The position numbers and the translations under genes were made by a program. A DNA stretch of 64,000 bases from Cymbidium sinense (lineage: Eukaryota > Streptophyta > Magnoliopsida > Asparagales > Orchidaceae): positions 60,540,268 to 60,604,267 of the forward strand of contig CM038218.1 in assembly GCA_021442155.1 (NCBI GenBank). The letters are read 5' to 3'. The stretch's first letter is position 1. Every line of letters starts with the position of its first letter. Positions 23,599 to 35,356 of this stretch are shown one piece after another. Below the pieces are notes generated by a model. The model had not been told where the DNA came from. It ran no database searches and saw only the letters and a program-made list of their open reading frames with translations.

Positions 23599-26500
23599 TG
23601 GTAAAAATTTTCATCAATTTCTTTTAGAAGAATAAGATATATACTTCCATCTTCACTCTACATGAGATAAAATGAGGAGGGAAATATACATCTCTTTCTT
23701 TTTATGCAATTTGACTCCCTGTAGATCCGTAGATGTTCTTATTGAGGGTTATTGGGTATGACATTGAGGAGAGGTGTACTATCTCAAAAGATAGAAGTCA
23801 CCACCCTACAATAGACCAAATCACCTCAACAAGGACTCTTAAGGATAATGGGTCTGCATGTGTACCAAAGATTCTTCCCCTACTTTACATGGAAAAGTAA
23901 AGTAGGGTTTATTTTAAATTGAGTTTGTTAAGTTTTCTACAGGGGCAAGCCCCCATAGTTAATTATATCCTAAGGAATGAGATCCCTTAGAAATTCTCTC
24001 GATTAAAAAAAATGATCGTTGTCTCCAAAAGATTTCAATAGGTAGGACTATCAATCGATTAGCTTATTTTGGATAATTAAATGGGATTGATCAAGGAGAG
24101 GGAGTTATTATCAAAGCCAAAGAAAGATAAGTAGGAGATGTCCACAATACTAGGAAACTTAGTGAGGATCTCAAACTATCCTATGGTTGGGCTTTACATT
24201 TTTGAAATTGATTTAATTTGTATGAGTTGAATTTCTCATTAAAAATTTAAGGCTTATGATTCCACAACACAAGATTATAGAAATGCCTAAGAGGTAAGGA
24301 TTTATGCTTATGTCCCATGAAGGGGGGAAGCCTCAGAATCTAAATCTATGGAGCTTTGGCAAGGGCTGAAAGCACAACCTCAATTTAAGGGAAAAATGGA
24401 TATTGGTTTGCTTTCACAAGAGAGGAAAAATCACCGACCGTTTGGACTTACAACCGCCTGGGGGTGGCTTCCAACTAACTCCTCTTACAGTTTTAAATTC
24501 ATGTAGACAAGTCATATGCTTTATGCAAGATAGCTAGACTATTCTTTATTTAGAAAGAGACTAAGTTCTTGAACTCACTCCTTAAAGAGACTAGATCATG
24601 TAACGGTATGCTTCAAATGACCTAAATCTAATGCAATTTGTATTTCAATTTTATTTTCATTTTTGGACAATTATTTTGACTCAGGCTAATAGGAATCATA
24701 TGCATAATGCATGAGAAATGAGATTATTGGCCAAAATTAGCGAGAAGGGAGGAGGTGTGTTTCTATCATGGCTCTCAAAGGTCAAGCTAAGTTTCTCTGG
24801 CAAATGTGGAAGCCCTCCAATCAATAGTGAAAATAATATGCATTTGTGCATGATGTTATAATGGAAAGTACTCATCCAGCTAAAGGGTTGCTAATTCTTT
24901 TATCTTGATTTTTAGCCTATGCTTTAGGTGAGGTTATGAGTTCTTTATTTTTTTAGTTTTGAATTGTTAAATTTGGTAGAAGATTTATTTTTTCCTAGAG
25001 CCTAATCCATATCCAGGCCATACATAAAGTAAGGAAGAAACTAGAAAAATGATGTCACTTAACGCACAAGCTAAACAAATCATCAATCAATTTATAAAGT
25101 TAATCACAAAAGAATAAGAGACCATTGAGGTTGGGTACCACCGCACAAACCTAAAAAGATAAATTGGGTAGCTGAGCTCTACCCTTATACAACCTAAAAT
25201 ACAAACAATTAAGCAAGGAACTCATTGTTATGGGGGTCTTCAAGCTTCATTTCATCATTCTTCTTTTCTTCTTTCTTCTTCTTTTCTTCTTTCATCATTG
25301 GTTCCTTCTTTTGGATGGTTGGGAGGTGGATGCTCCAAAGGCTTCACATGGTGCATAAGATGAGATCTTATGACAAATGCTCATCCTAATCCCCATAAGA
25401 ATCATTCCAAAATCCTAATTGCAAAAATTACATGAAAATGGAAAGTAAACCTAGCTAACACCTGCAAAATAGAAATTAACGAAACAAACCACACAAATCC
25501 TAAGCATGCATACTGTTCTTATCACCCCACACATGGATGACTAAGTCCACCGGGCCTATTGGATTATGCTTAGGGGTATAAGCACCTGCACAGCAAAAGC
25601 ATTTATATTTTTATTTATTACAGTGCCCCTTAAGCATAATTCACTGCAGATGATAATGGTTAGACTAAAATTGCCCATCCATTCATTTGCATATACATTC
25701 TAACATCCAGACTAAAACATTATATCACAAAATAAAGCAAACATCAAATCATACACCACCCTAACTAAAAGCTAGAAGTGGTGACTTAGCCTAATGTGTG
25801 TGCTTTAGAGGTTTGTGTGGTATGCCTAGCTATGGCTTTAAGTTAGAATTTCCTAAGTGTGAAGCATGTTCAACTTAGAGGATGGTTTCATTTAAGTGAT
25901 TTAATCATTTTGGGTTGATTTTATTTTGTGTTTTGATTGGGATCAAGTGAATCCTACAATTAATTATTAAGTTATGAAGAGAGGGAAAGAAAAAAAGAAA
26001 CTCCTCTTTCCTTCTCTAGCCTAAGTAATTTCTAAAGTGGATTCATGTTTTAGTTTTATTTAATGAATTTTTAATTAATTATTTTAATTCATCCTAAGTT
26101 TAGATGAACTCTAAAAAAACTTATTCAAAAAGAAAGGCATTTTAAGATTAAGTAAAATGAACTAAATTCACAAAATATGCATCACTTCATTTCTTTCCCT
26201 ACATGTATAACATGCATATGAATGAGTCCTAAGAATATCTATACATACCAAATGAGAATATTTAGCACACTTTATAATGCATGCTAAGTAGTTCATTTAA
26301 GAAAATTTAAATGTTTATGATGCATGATTTTCATTAAGTAGTAAAGGGTTTCTTATCCAATTTTCACATGCACATATGAGTGTATGAAAGGCATAAGTGA
26401 GTACGATGCCATAGTTAGCACTAGGGGTGTAAGGTATAAGACCTACTTAGGGCTACTTAAAGCCTTGCAACCCCAAGGTTGTCAGACTAATATACCACTT

Positions 26501-29500
26501 TTCTTAAATACAAGCATGTGTACAAAAGAAATGAATGGAAAAGAAAGAATGCAAAAGTTTGTATTTGTTTGTTGGATTTTGTTTATGAAATTTATATGTG
26601 TAAGTGTAGGTATCCTTCTTAAGTCATAGTATAGGAACGAATAGGAGATGGAATTAGGCAAAAGATAGGAGAAGGAAAACTACACAAAGCACATCCTTAT
26701 ATTTTACTCACATGCAAACTTATAAGTAAGATATAAGTAACACAGTTTCAATTTTGATAATTGATTCATATATTTTGAAAATAATTTGTATTTAATAGTG
26801 ATAATAGCCACTCATATTCTTACTTTAGTCAACACATGCAATTTAAAATAAAGGAAATATTTTCATTTTAAATTTGATTTTTTTTTGAAAAGCATGAATG
26901 CATGAAATCATATGACACACATATTTAGTATATTGGGAAAGAACTAAAGTAATGAATCCATGTAAACATATTAACTTTAATTAAATCCTAAAGACAATCT
27001 TATGAAATAAAAAAGCTAAAAGTAAATCAAAGTTTGCTTAATCTGATTTTTTATTTGATCTTGAATTTGATTTAATTTTGAAAATGTGAATTGAGTTTGC
27101 TATTCCTAACCCATTCCCACATGTGTTTGATATTTTTGTTCAATTTTTTGATGATTAGATTCATTTTATATATTGATTAGGTTAAGGTATGAATTAAGCA
27201 TGTTAATTACCCCTTACCTACACCACCTTAGCATAGTTAATCAAATAATTATGAGACAATGAGATGACATAAAACCTCACAAGAATTTAAATTTTTAATT
27301 CACCTAGAAAGAAAGGGGCCTAATGCAATTTGTCTCATGATTAATAATTAATTAAGCTAAGGGGTTTAACTTAAGTAATTTCAAAACACCCCTCACACAT
27401 ATGAGTTGAATTTTAATTTCCTTAATTAAACTTAGGTTCTTGAACACCTAATCATCTACCCCAAGTAGATTAATTAAGTTCTAGAAAGTTCTAAAATTTT
27501 AAAAAATTAATTAAGAGGGTAATCAGTGAATTAGCCCTTAATTAAAAGAGGTTTAAGAAATAGCTTAGGGGAAATGCCCCAAAAATTATTCTTTAAATCT
27601 CCTATTCACTGTAACAGACCTTAATCAACTTCAACAAAGGATTAAACCATCAATCAAACCACCCTTAATTATCCTTAATTACATTAAGGGGGTAATTAGA
27701 AAATGAATGAGCAATTTTCCCAATTAAGCCACCAATAAATCCCAAGAAAAATAGGGGAGGCATTGGTCATCCCCCAAAACATACTCAAGAAGTTTGGGAA
27801 TAATTTATGGATTAATTAAAGGGTAATTAGCAAATTAGGATTTCTAATAAAACCCAAAATCAGAGAAAGAAACTATTTAAAATCTATTAAAACCAAATTT
27901 AGAATATTCTAAGTTAAATTACCTTTCAGTGGCAATTTACCTCATATTTTTCTAATTTTTCTTTAGAGAGATATGAATTTTAGAATTTTAGGTAATTAAT
28001 TAGAATTATTTAAACCTTAATTAATTCCCTAATCCTATGGCAAACATATGGTGTGGTCACTTTACACGCATCACTCCAGGATTAAATATGCATCATGTAT
28101 GTGATGGTGTACGCTCTTTTGCCTGATCATCAAGGATCGGACGGTGAACTAAAGCAGAGGGATAAAATTAATTATAAAACGTGATTTAATCTTGACCTTC
28201 CATCCAAAATGTGTGGATGGACGGCCAGAGATCTGTCCCTGCCATTTCCTATGAGCCATGGAGGCCATCCATGCTTAAGGCCATGATCCGAGCTTGATTG
28301 AGCTCGAATTGGGATGAAATTTTACACACACCATCTAAACCTAATGGAAAACACATCTAACAGTTGAAACTTCATGCCATTAAAATTTCTTTCATAAAGC
28401 TCCACACCATATTGAGTTTAGTGATCAGAAAATGTCTAACCTCTCGAAAGTGATCAACGGTGCTCAATTCCCTTGGAGAAGCTTTGTATGGTTAAGACAA
28501 AGCTTTGGTAAAAGTTTTTGCTCTTGAGGTTGAGTGGATAGCTCTATGGACCAACTCCTATGCCTAGTGAGGTCAATTTTGATTGAAGTGGATCTTTCCT
28601 TGCCTTTGGAGTTTGGGAACGGGCTTGGGCAAGCTCGACTTGATCCTCTGGTGGAGGGTGCAAAGTGAATTTGGTTGAGATTGAGTATGGAGAAAGTTGA
28701 GAAATCAGTGGAGCTCCCCTATTTTCACTATGTAAAAATCGAGAATGGGAATTTTTAACTCTCTCTCTAAGAAGCTTGGGAAGGCTATTAAATGCCTCCT
28801 TTGGCTTCCTATGCTTCAATTGACAGAGTGTGTGTGTGAATTGAAATGAATTAGAGGGAGTATATGTCCCCCTTTGGCAATCGGACGATCGAGCATAAGC
28901 TTGCCATTTTGATCCAATTTCCCTCATTCAATGGGCTATTTGATATGTTAGAGGCTTGCACATGGTTAGTTTGTCCAGAGGAGTGGGAATATGAACTCCC
29001 CATGTGCTTAAATCGAGCGTAAGAGGAATGACATATGCCCATTTCGAGCCATGTGCTTGGTTTGGCCCTTCGGTCAAGTTGGGCTAACCCAAAACCATTG
29101 GGTTGGGTGCACCACCCTCCCTAGGGTTTACTTGACCTATTAATAAAATATCAAGTAGGTATGAAGGGGGACTTGACCAAATTCTCCATGGATTTAACCA
29201 AAATTTGTTCTATGGCCTAGGGGTAGAATCATCATTTGGCTGATTTTTTAATTTGGATATGTTGGGTATGTTGAGAAAATAGGTTTGGCCAAGTTTCATT
29301 GGATTTGGAGTTCATTTGGTATGGTTTGGCTCATATTGACCCATTTAGGTCAAAATGGGTCGACTTGGGTCAAGTTGACCAATTGGTCAAATTGAGTCAG
29401 AGCAAGGGTTGGGTCAAGTTCATATGACCATTTAAAATGTTTTGGTGGCTTTGGTTTGATTCAATTTGGTTTAGATTTGAATTTGGTTCATATGACTTCA

Positions 29501-31370
29501 TTTAGGTTAAATGGGTCAAGTTGACCAATTTGACCCATTTGACCTATTTGAGCTAGGTCATGGATAGGTTTAGGTTTGGTTGGTCATATGAAGTGGATTG
29601 GTATCTTTGTTTTCAATCAATTTTGGTTAAGCTTGAATTTGGCTCAACATGACCCTTTAGGTCAAGTTAGGTTCAAGGTCAATTTGGCTAAGTTAGGTCT
29701 AGTTGGTCAATTGAGGCTTTGGTCAAGTTCTACAACTGATTTAGAATGAACATGACCCATAGGTTTCAATCAATTTGACTTAGATCAAGTTTTGACACAT
29801 TTTGATCTTTTAGGTCAAGTTGGGTCAACTTGGGTCAAGTGGTCAATTGGGCTAGGTTAGGCTAAAATGTTAACTTGGTCAGGATCAAACATTGGTCATG
29901 AATGAACTTAGATTAATGGTTTCAATCAATTTGGCCTATGGTAGATTTTGGCTATGTTGGGTTTTATTTTGGCTAAGTGTTGACTTGGTCAACCCTTAGG
30001 TTTGACTTGGTTTGACCCAACTTGATTGATTGATCATCTTATGATGATTGTTGATTATGATGAGAGGCTTTTGTGAGTTTGACTTAATCCAATTTTGGTT
30101 AGGATTAGAATTTGGCTCATAAGGGTACTTTAGGTCACTTTGGGTCAAGTGAGCCTAAGTGGGTCAAATAGCTTGGTCAAAGCTTGATTTGAGTTTGATT
30201 GAACTTGTATATGGACTTATGATTGAAATATAAATCCATTTGCAAGTGGTTTGAAGTTAAATGGGTTCTAATTCATTTGACAATTTCAAGTTCAAAGGGT
30301 AAACATGAATTTAATTTTGGCCTGATTTTTGAATTGACTTTTGGTTAAGTGATTGAAGTTTGTATTTATATTTGGATTCATGATTGAAGGATTGATTGAA
30401 TCATGAAGAAAATCAAGAGTTTAGCTTGATTTGAAGTTGATTTGGCTAAGTTTAAGATTTTGACTTGAAAGGCTTAGGTTGGATTTTGAATGGATTTGAG
30501 TTTGATTTTTGGAAGTGATTTTGATTGTTTGAATTTATATTTCATTTATATATGTGAATATAAATGAGTTGTGAGAAAATTTCATGAATTTGAATTGATT
30601 TGAGGATAATTTTGGCTAAGTTCTTAAGAGGAAATTAAGGGACTTAGAAAAGATTTGGAATTTTGAATTTGAATTTTTGAATTGGTTTGATTGATTTGAA
30701 TTTATATTTCATTTATATATATGAATATAAATGAGTTCTGAGAAAATTTCAAGGATTTGATTTGATTTGAATATGATTTAGGCTAATTCCTTAAGAGGGG
30801 ATTAAGGACTTAAGAAGGATTTTAAATTTGGAATTTGAATTTTACGTTTGATTTGATTGGTTTGAATTTATATTTCATTTATATAAATGAATATAAATGA
30901 GAATATAAATGAGTTATTAGAAAATCTCATGAGTTTGAATTGATTTGAAAATGACTTGATTTAGGCTAAGTCCTTAAGAGGGAAATTAAGGGACTTAGAA
31001 AATATTTGGAATTTTGGAAATTTAATCATGGATTTCATTCATGTGTCTCAATCATGTGGCATTGATTTGAGTTTGGAGAAAATCAAATAAGATTGATTTG
31101 GAGTTTGAGAAAATCAATTAGGATTGATTTGGAATTTAACTTGAAGGAGGGAAGGTGAGGAATGGTTCAAGCTAAGGGTATGCTAGTTTCCTAACACCCC
31201 TAAGGCATGACCTATCCCTATGGCTAACCCTTTTAAGTCTCTAGGGCTAAGTTGAGTGTCCACCTAATCACTAGATGTGTCTTAAGACTAAGGAAATACT
31301 ATAAAGTCTAAGAGGAATCCTATGTTTAAGATGGAGGGATTGAGAGCTCATCCTAAAAATGAGGTCAACA
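23599..31370 (-). mobile_element. LTR1: minus-strand giant LTR, 3' LTR of element X
   Basis: This is a complete 7,772-bp LTR copy in antisense. On the minus strand it starts TGTTGACCTC at 31370 and ends ACCA at 23599. Its left flank is the integrase of element 1 (last five bases gagtg). Its right flank is the repeat-rich 3' region shared with element B. Internal landmarks read in the plus direction are the TTC-rich block (25255-25310), the weak CpG block (28030-28110), the TTGAC array (29330-30180) and 180-bp units (30500-31000). The open frames inside, including the 127-codon one at 28544-28927, have no recognisable domain and are not shared as coding frames between copies. Confidence 0.85.
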
Positions 31371-31427
31371 AAGGTCCAATAGGTGTGGTGTGATTGACAA
31401 GGAACATCACACGTATTGGTGTTGACC
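31363..31427. other. Inverted repeat straddling the LTR/internal junction
   Basis: GGTCAACA (31363-31370, the LTR terminus) is the exact reverse complement of TGTTGACC at 31420-31427. Between them ccaatag...gtgtgat pairs with atcacacgtattgg, giving a stem of roughly 20 or more bp with a loop around tgacaaggaac. The same arrangement persists in diverged form at element B (about 43031-43083). It occupies the place where a polypurine tract is normally found next to the 3' LTR. Confidence 0.6.
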
Positions 31428-34400
31428 AAAATGATCAACAACACTGAAAGATCACAAGCACTAACAGAAACAATCTACCCTTAACCCAAGGTGTAGATGG
31501 AATCCAGAGCTTAGTGTAATGTGGCTCTACTTATGTCCAAGACATAAGAGAGAGGGAGGAATCCACTAAGGGATAGAGTAGGTGAACCTTCCACTAGGGA
31601 AGCAGGTTCAAGTCATCCACAAAGGGATGAGATATTTAATTTGAGTCTCATTGGAGAGAAAAAGGATTTGATTTGTTTGAGTTCCGCTGGGGAAGAGGGT
31701 TGAATTTATTTTAATTTGTTGTTTATTGTTTAGGCTCCACTGGGGATAGAGAAGTGAACTCTCCACTAGGGAGGCAAGTCCAAGTCATCCATAAGGGAGT
31801 GGTTGAGAAATTCACTGAGGGATTAGAATTCTAGATCCGTTGGGGGACTAGAAAGATTTGCATCTCACCGAGGAGAAGCAAAAGACTTGATTTAGATTGA
31901 TTAATTATTTTGTTTTATTATTTCATTAGATTTGTTTATTTCAAATTTTTTTAGATTTTAGATTTTTGAGATGGACCCTGTTGGTTTGCAATGGATCGCA
32001 CTGAGTAGGAGCCAAGGAGGCCTAGTCCTAACTCATATTGACCAATCCAAAGGGGTAGTCTACTAAACACATAGTAGACTAGCCAACCAAAGGGGTGCCT
32101 TTGGATTTTCAATGGTCAAGTTAGTATGAAAGCACGGGGACTCACATCTTCCAAAATAAGAAGCCACTAGGGTGATCGGTTGGCAAAGAAATAGATCAAA
32201 CCCAACCTAGGGCTGACTATTGAGTGAACGCCGAGGACTTAAATCGACTCAGAGATAGTCAAAGGTTAATTTCATTTTTTAATTTATTTTGATGTATTCC
32301 ATTGGTTTGTGATGGATCAAACTGAGAAAGAGCTTATATCAGCCTAGACCTATCTTAGATTTACTGAACCAAAGGAAGTAGCTTTCCGGCCAATGTGAGA
32401 ATTATCCGACCAAAGAGTGCCTTTTGGTGTACAACAACTGTACTAGGAAGAAAGCATAATAGACTTACATCCTCCAAAGTAGGAACCAGTCGCTGGGGTA
32501 ATCTATTGGTAAGGCAACGTATTGAATCCAACCTTAGGCTGACTATTGAGTGAATGTCATTGGGGGACTTAAATCAACTCAAAGATAGTCAAAGGTAGAT
32601 TTCATTTTTTATATTTATTTTGATTATGATGGATCCCACTGGTTTGAGATGGACTACACTAAGTAAAGGCCATGGGGCCTAGACCTAACTCGAATTTACC
32701 AATCCAAAGGGAGTAGTCTACCAACCATAAGGTAGGACTATCCAACCAAAAGGTTGCCTTTTGGTTTGCAATGGTCAAGTTAGGAAGAAAGCACGAGGAC
32801 ACACATCTTCTAAAATAAGAAGCCACTAGGGTGATCGGTTGGCAAAGCAACAGATCAAACTTGACTTAGGGCTGACTATTGAGTGAATGCCACTAGGGGA
32901 CTTAAATTAGCTCAAAGATAGTCAAAGGTTAATTTCATTTTTTAATTTTTTTTGATGGATTTTGTTGGTTTGTGATGGATCAAACTGAGAAGGAGCTTAT
33001 ATCAGCCTAGACCTATCTTAAATTTGCTGAACCAAAGGGAGTAGCTTCCCAACCGATGGGAGAACAATCTGACCAAAGGAGTGCCTTCTGGTGTACAATA
33101 GCTATACTAGGAAGAAAGCGTAGTAGACTTACATCCTCCAAAGTAGGAACCAGTTGCTGGGGTAATATATTTGGTAAGGCAACAGATTGAATCTAACCTT
33201 AGGCTAACTATTGAGTGGATGCCTCCGGGGGACATAAATCAACTCAAAGATAGTCAAAGGTAGATTTTATTTTTAGATTTTTTTTATTATGATGGATCCC
33301 ATTAGTTTGTGATGAACGCAGTATGGGTCAAGAGGCTAACTTCTTCAATGAGGAAGAATCTACCAACCATAAGGTAGGACTATCCAACCAAAAGGGTGCC
33401 TTTCAGTTTGCAATGGTCAAGTTAGGAAGAAAGCTCGGGGACTCACATCTTCCAAAATAAGAAGCCACTAGGGTGATCAGTTGGCAAAGCAACAGATCAA
33501 ACCCAACTTAGGGTTGACTATTGAGTGAGTGGGGGACTTAAATTGGCTCAAAGATAGTCAAAGGTTAATTTCATTTTCTACTTTTTTTAATGGATTATGT
33601 TGGTTTGCGATGGAAAAACTAAGAAGCATCTTATATCAGCCTAAATCTATCTCAGATTTACTAAACCAAAAGGAGTAGCTTCCTGACTGATTGGAGAACT
33701 ATCTGACCAAAGGAATCCCTTTTGGTTTGCAATGATCAACTGAAGGGAAGAAAGTTTGAGGACTCACATCTTCCACTATAAAAGACCACTGGGGTGATCA
33801 ATTGCTTTGGGCAACAAATCAAACCCAACCTAGGGCTACCCGTTGATTTACGATAGCATGCTAGAAAGAATGCATCATAGTCTTATATCTTCAAAAGCAA
33901 AGTGGATGTAACTTATGGAAAATAGATTGAACTGGACCTAAGGGCTACTATGAGTACCAAAAGTATTTCTCAACTCAGTAACTAGGCAATTCCTATGAGT
34001 TACGACACTACCAGAAGATAGGATGTTTGCTTGGGAAAAGGGGCCCTTTAGGGGCTTGAATTCTTAATCCATAAGAGAATTAATTTTATTTATTTTGTTT
34101 AGTTTGTTTATTATGGACCCTGTTAGTTTGCAAGGGATTATACTGAGAAGGAGCTCATATTAGCCTAGAACATCATTTATTGAACCAAGGGAGAATTTGT
34201 GCATCCACAAATTCTCCAACCAATGGTGGCTACTTGAAAAGGGGCTATCCAAAGTAACTTGGGTAGTGTCTAAATGGGGTCTCAAAGGACTTCATCCAAA
34301 TAGAATGCCCGCAGAGGATGGGGCCGCTAAGGGCTTAATCCAACACCCTCGAGAAGATGTCATGGCTAGTTTTATATCCAATAGGTTTTCGATGTCCAAC

Positions 34401-35356
34401 TCAAAGAGAAAGCATGGGGACTCACATCTGTCAAGAGTGGTGTGCTCACCGGGTGAGTCGCTATCAGCATAGCGAACATCAACCAACCTAAGGTGCCCAT
34501 TGGTTTACAATAATCAGCCTAGGAAGAAAGCTCATGGACTCACATCCTCTTATAATAGAATTGATTGCTGAGATAGTCTATCTTCAGCTCGACAAGTGCC
34601 ATTCAACCTTGGGATGACTACTGAGTGAATGCCACAAGGGGACTTATATCGACTCAAATGTAGTCAAGAGGAAAGGAGCCTCTGGGGGACTTACCCTAAA
34701 ACCTTTATTATACTCAACCTAGTTAGTGCATGATGGCTAGTTCAAGAAGAAAGCACGGGGTCTCACATCTTCTTAAGCAAAGTCAATATGAGGTAGCTTA
34801 CTGGCTGGGTAGTGAAGCCTACCATACTAATAAGGTGCTCGTTTGTTTGCAATGGTCAAGTTAGGAAGAAAGCACAGGGACTCACATCCTCCAAACAAGT
34901 GACCATTGGGGTGACATAATAGTAAGGTTGCATGTAGACCAGTCCTAGAGCAGCTAATGAGTGAGTGCCACAGAGGGCTTGCTCCCACATCAAATAGCTC
35001 AAGATAAAAGATGTGTGTTTATTTTGTGTATGTGTTAAATGGAATAGGATGCCTCTTGGATTCTCTCACACATATTCTAAACATGCTAGAGAGTTTGATG
35101 AAATGGTGCCACGGATGGCAATCGAGAATTCCACAGAAATATTTGAGTTCTCTTTTAACTTAGTTGTAATCAAAATAGGATGTCTCTCGGGTTCTCTTAC
35201 ACCTATTTTAATAGTGCTGGGATGTTGAATTGGTGATGTGAAAGAGGGATAGGATGCCGCTCGGGGACTCTTACACTTACCTTAAACACGTCATGGTGAA
35301 TTCGCAAGACAAACAAACAATGCTTTGAAAGAAGGGAAGATTTTGATGAAATGGTG
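31371..35356 (-). repeat. 3' repeat region of element X, alternating tandem units of about 320 bp
   Basis: After about 600 bp containing a few short repeats of ccactaggg/gaagcaggttcaagtcatcc type, units of about 320 bp follow, starting near 31977, 32290, 32630, 32950, 33290 and 33590 and decaying by 34115-34900. Odd units (31977, 32630, 33290) resemble one another more than the even ones (32290, 32950, 33590), giving a dimer of about 650 bp. Shared phrases are ctcacatcttcc, gactattgagtgaatgcc and gatagtcaaaggt. No coding capacity is conserved. In Ogre-type elements satellite-like arrays between pol and the 3' LTR are known; here the region lies between the pol end and LTR1 in the minus sense. 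Confidence 0.8.

Larger units (their letters stand above)
23599..35356 (-). mobile_element. Element X: 3' end of a Tat/Ogre-like element inserted into element 1
   Basis: LTR1 plus the 3' repeat region form the 3' terminal part of a minus-strand element. Its internal sequence stops at 35356, in a segment (gaagattttgatgaaatgg) that in element B is followed directly by the end of pol (45580 downwards). LTR2 starts exactly there. So X appears interrupted by element B, and the rest of X should lie right of the window. The alternative is a duplication or recombination that joined an LTR plus 3' region to element B. Confidence 0.6.

Noticed and set aside
28544..28927. 127-codon minus-strand open frame in LTR1
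   Set aside because: No domain is recognisable. The equivalent frame is broken in the solo LTR and LTR2. LTR3 has only a diverged 85-codon counterpart (61073-61330). No coding evidence.
35327..35340. Purine run gaaagaagggaaga as a polypurine tract
   Set aside because: It lies at the pol side of the 3' repeat region, on the strand opposite to element sense, and not next to the start of an LTR.
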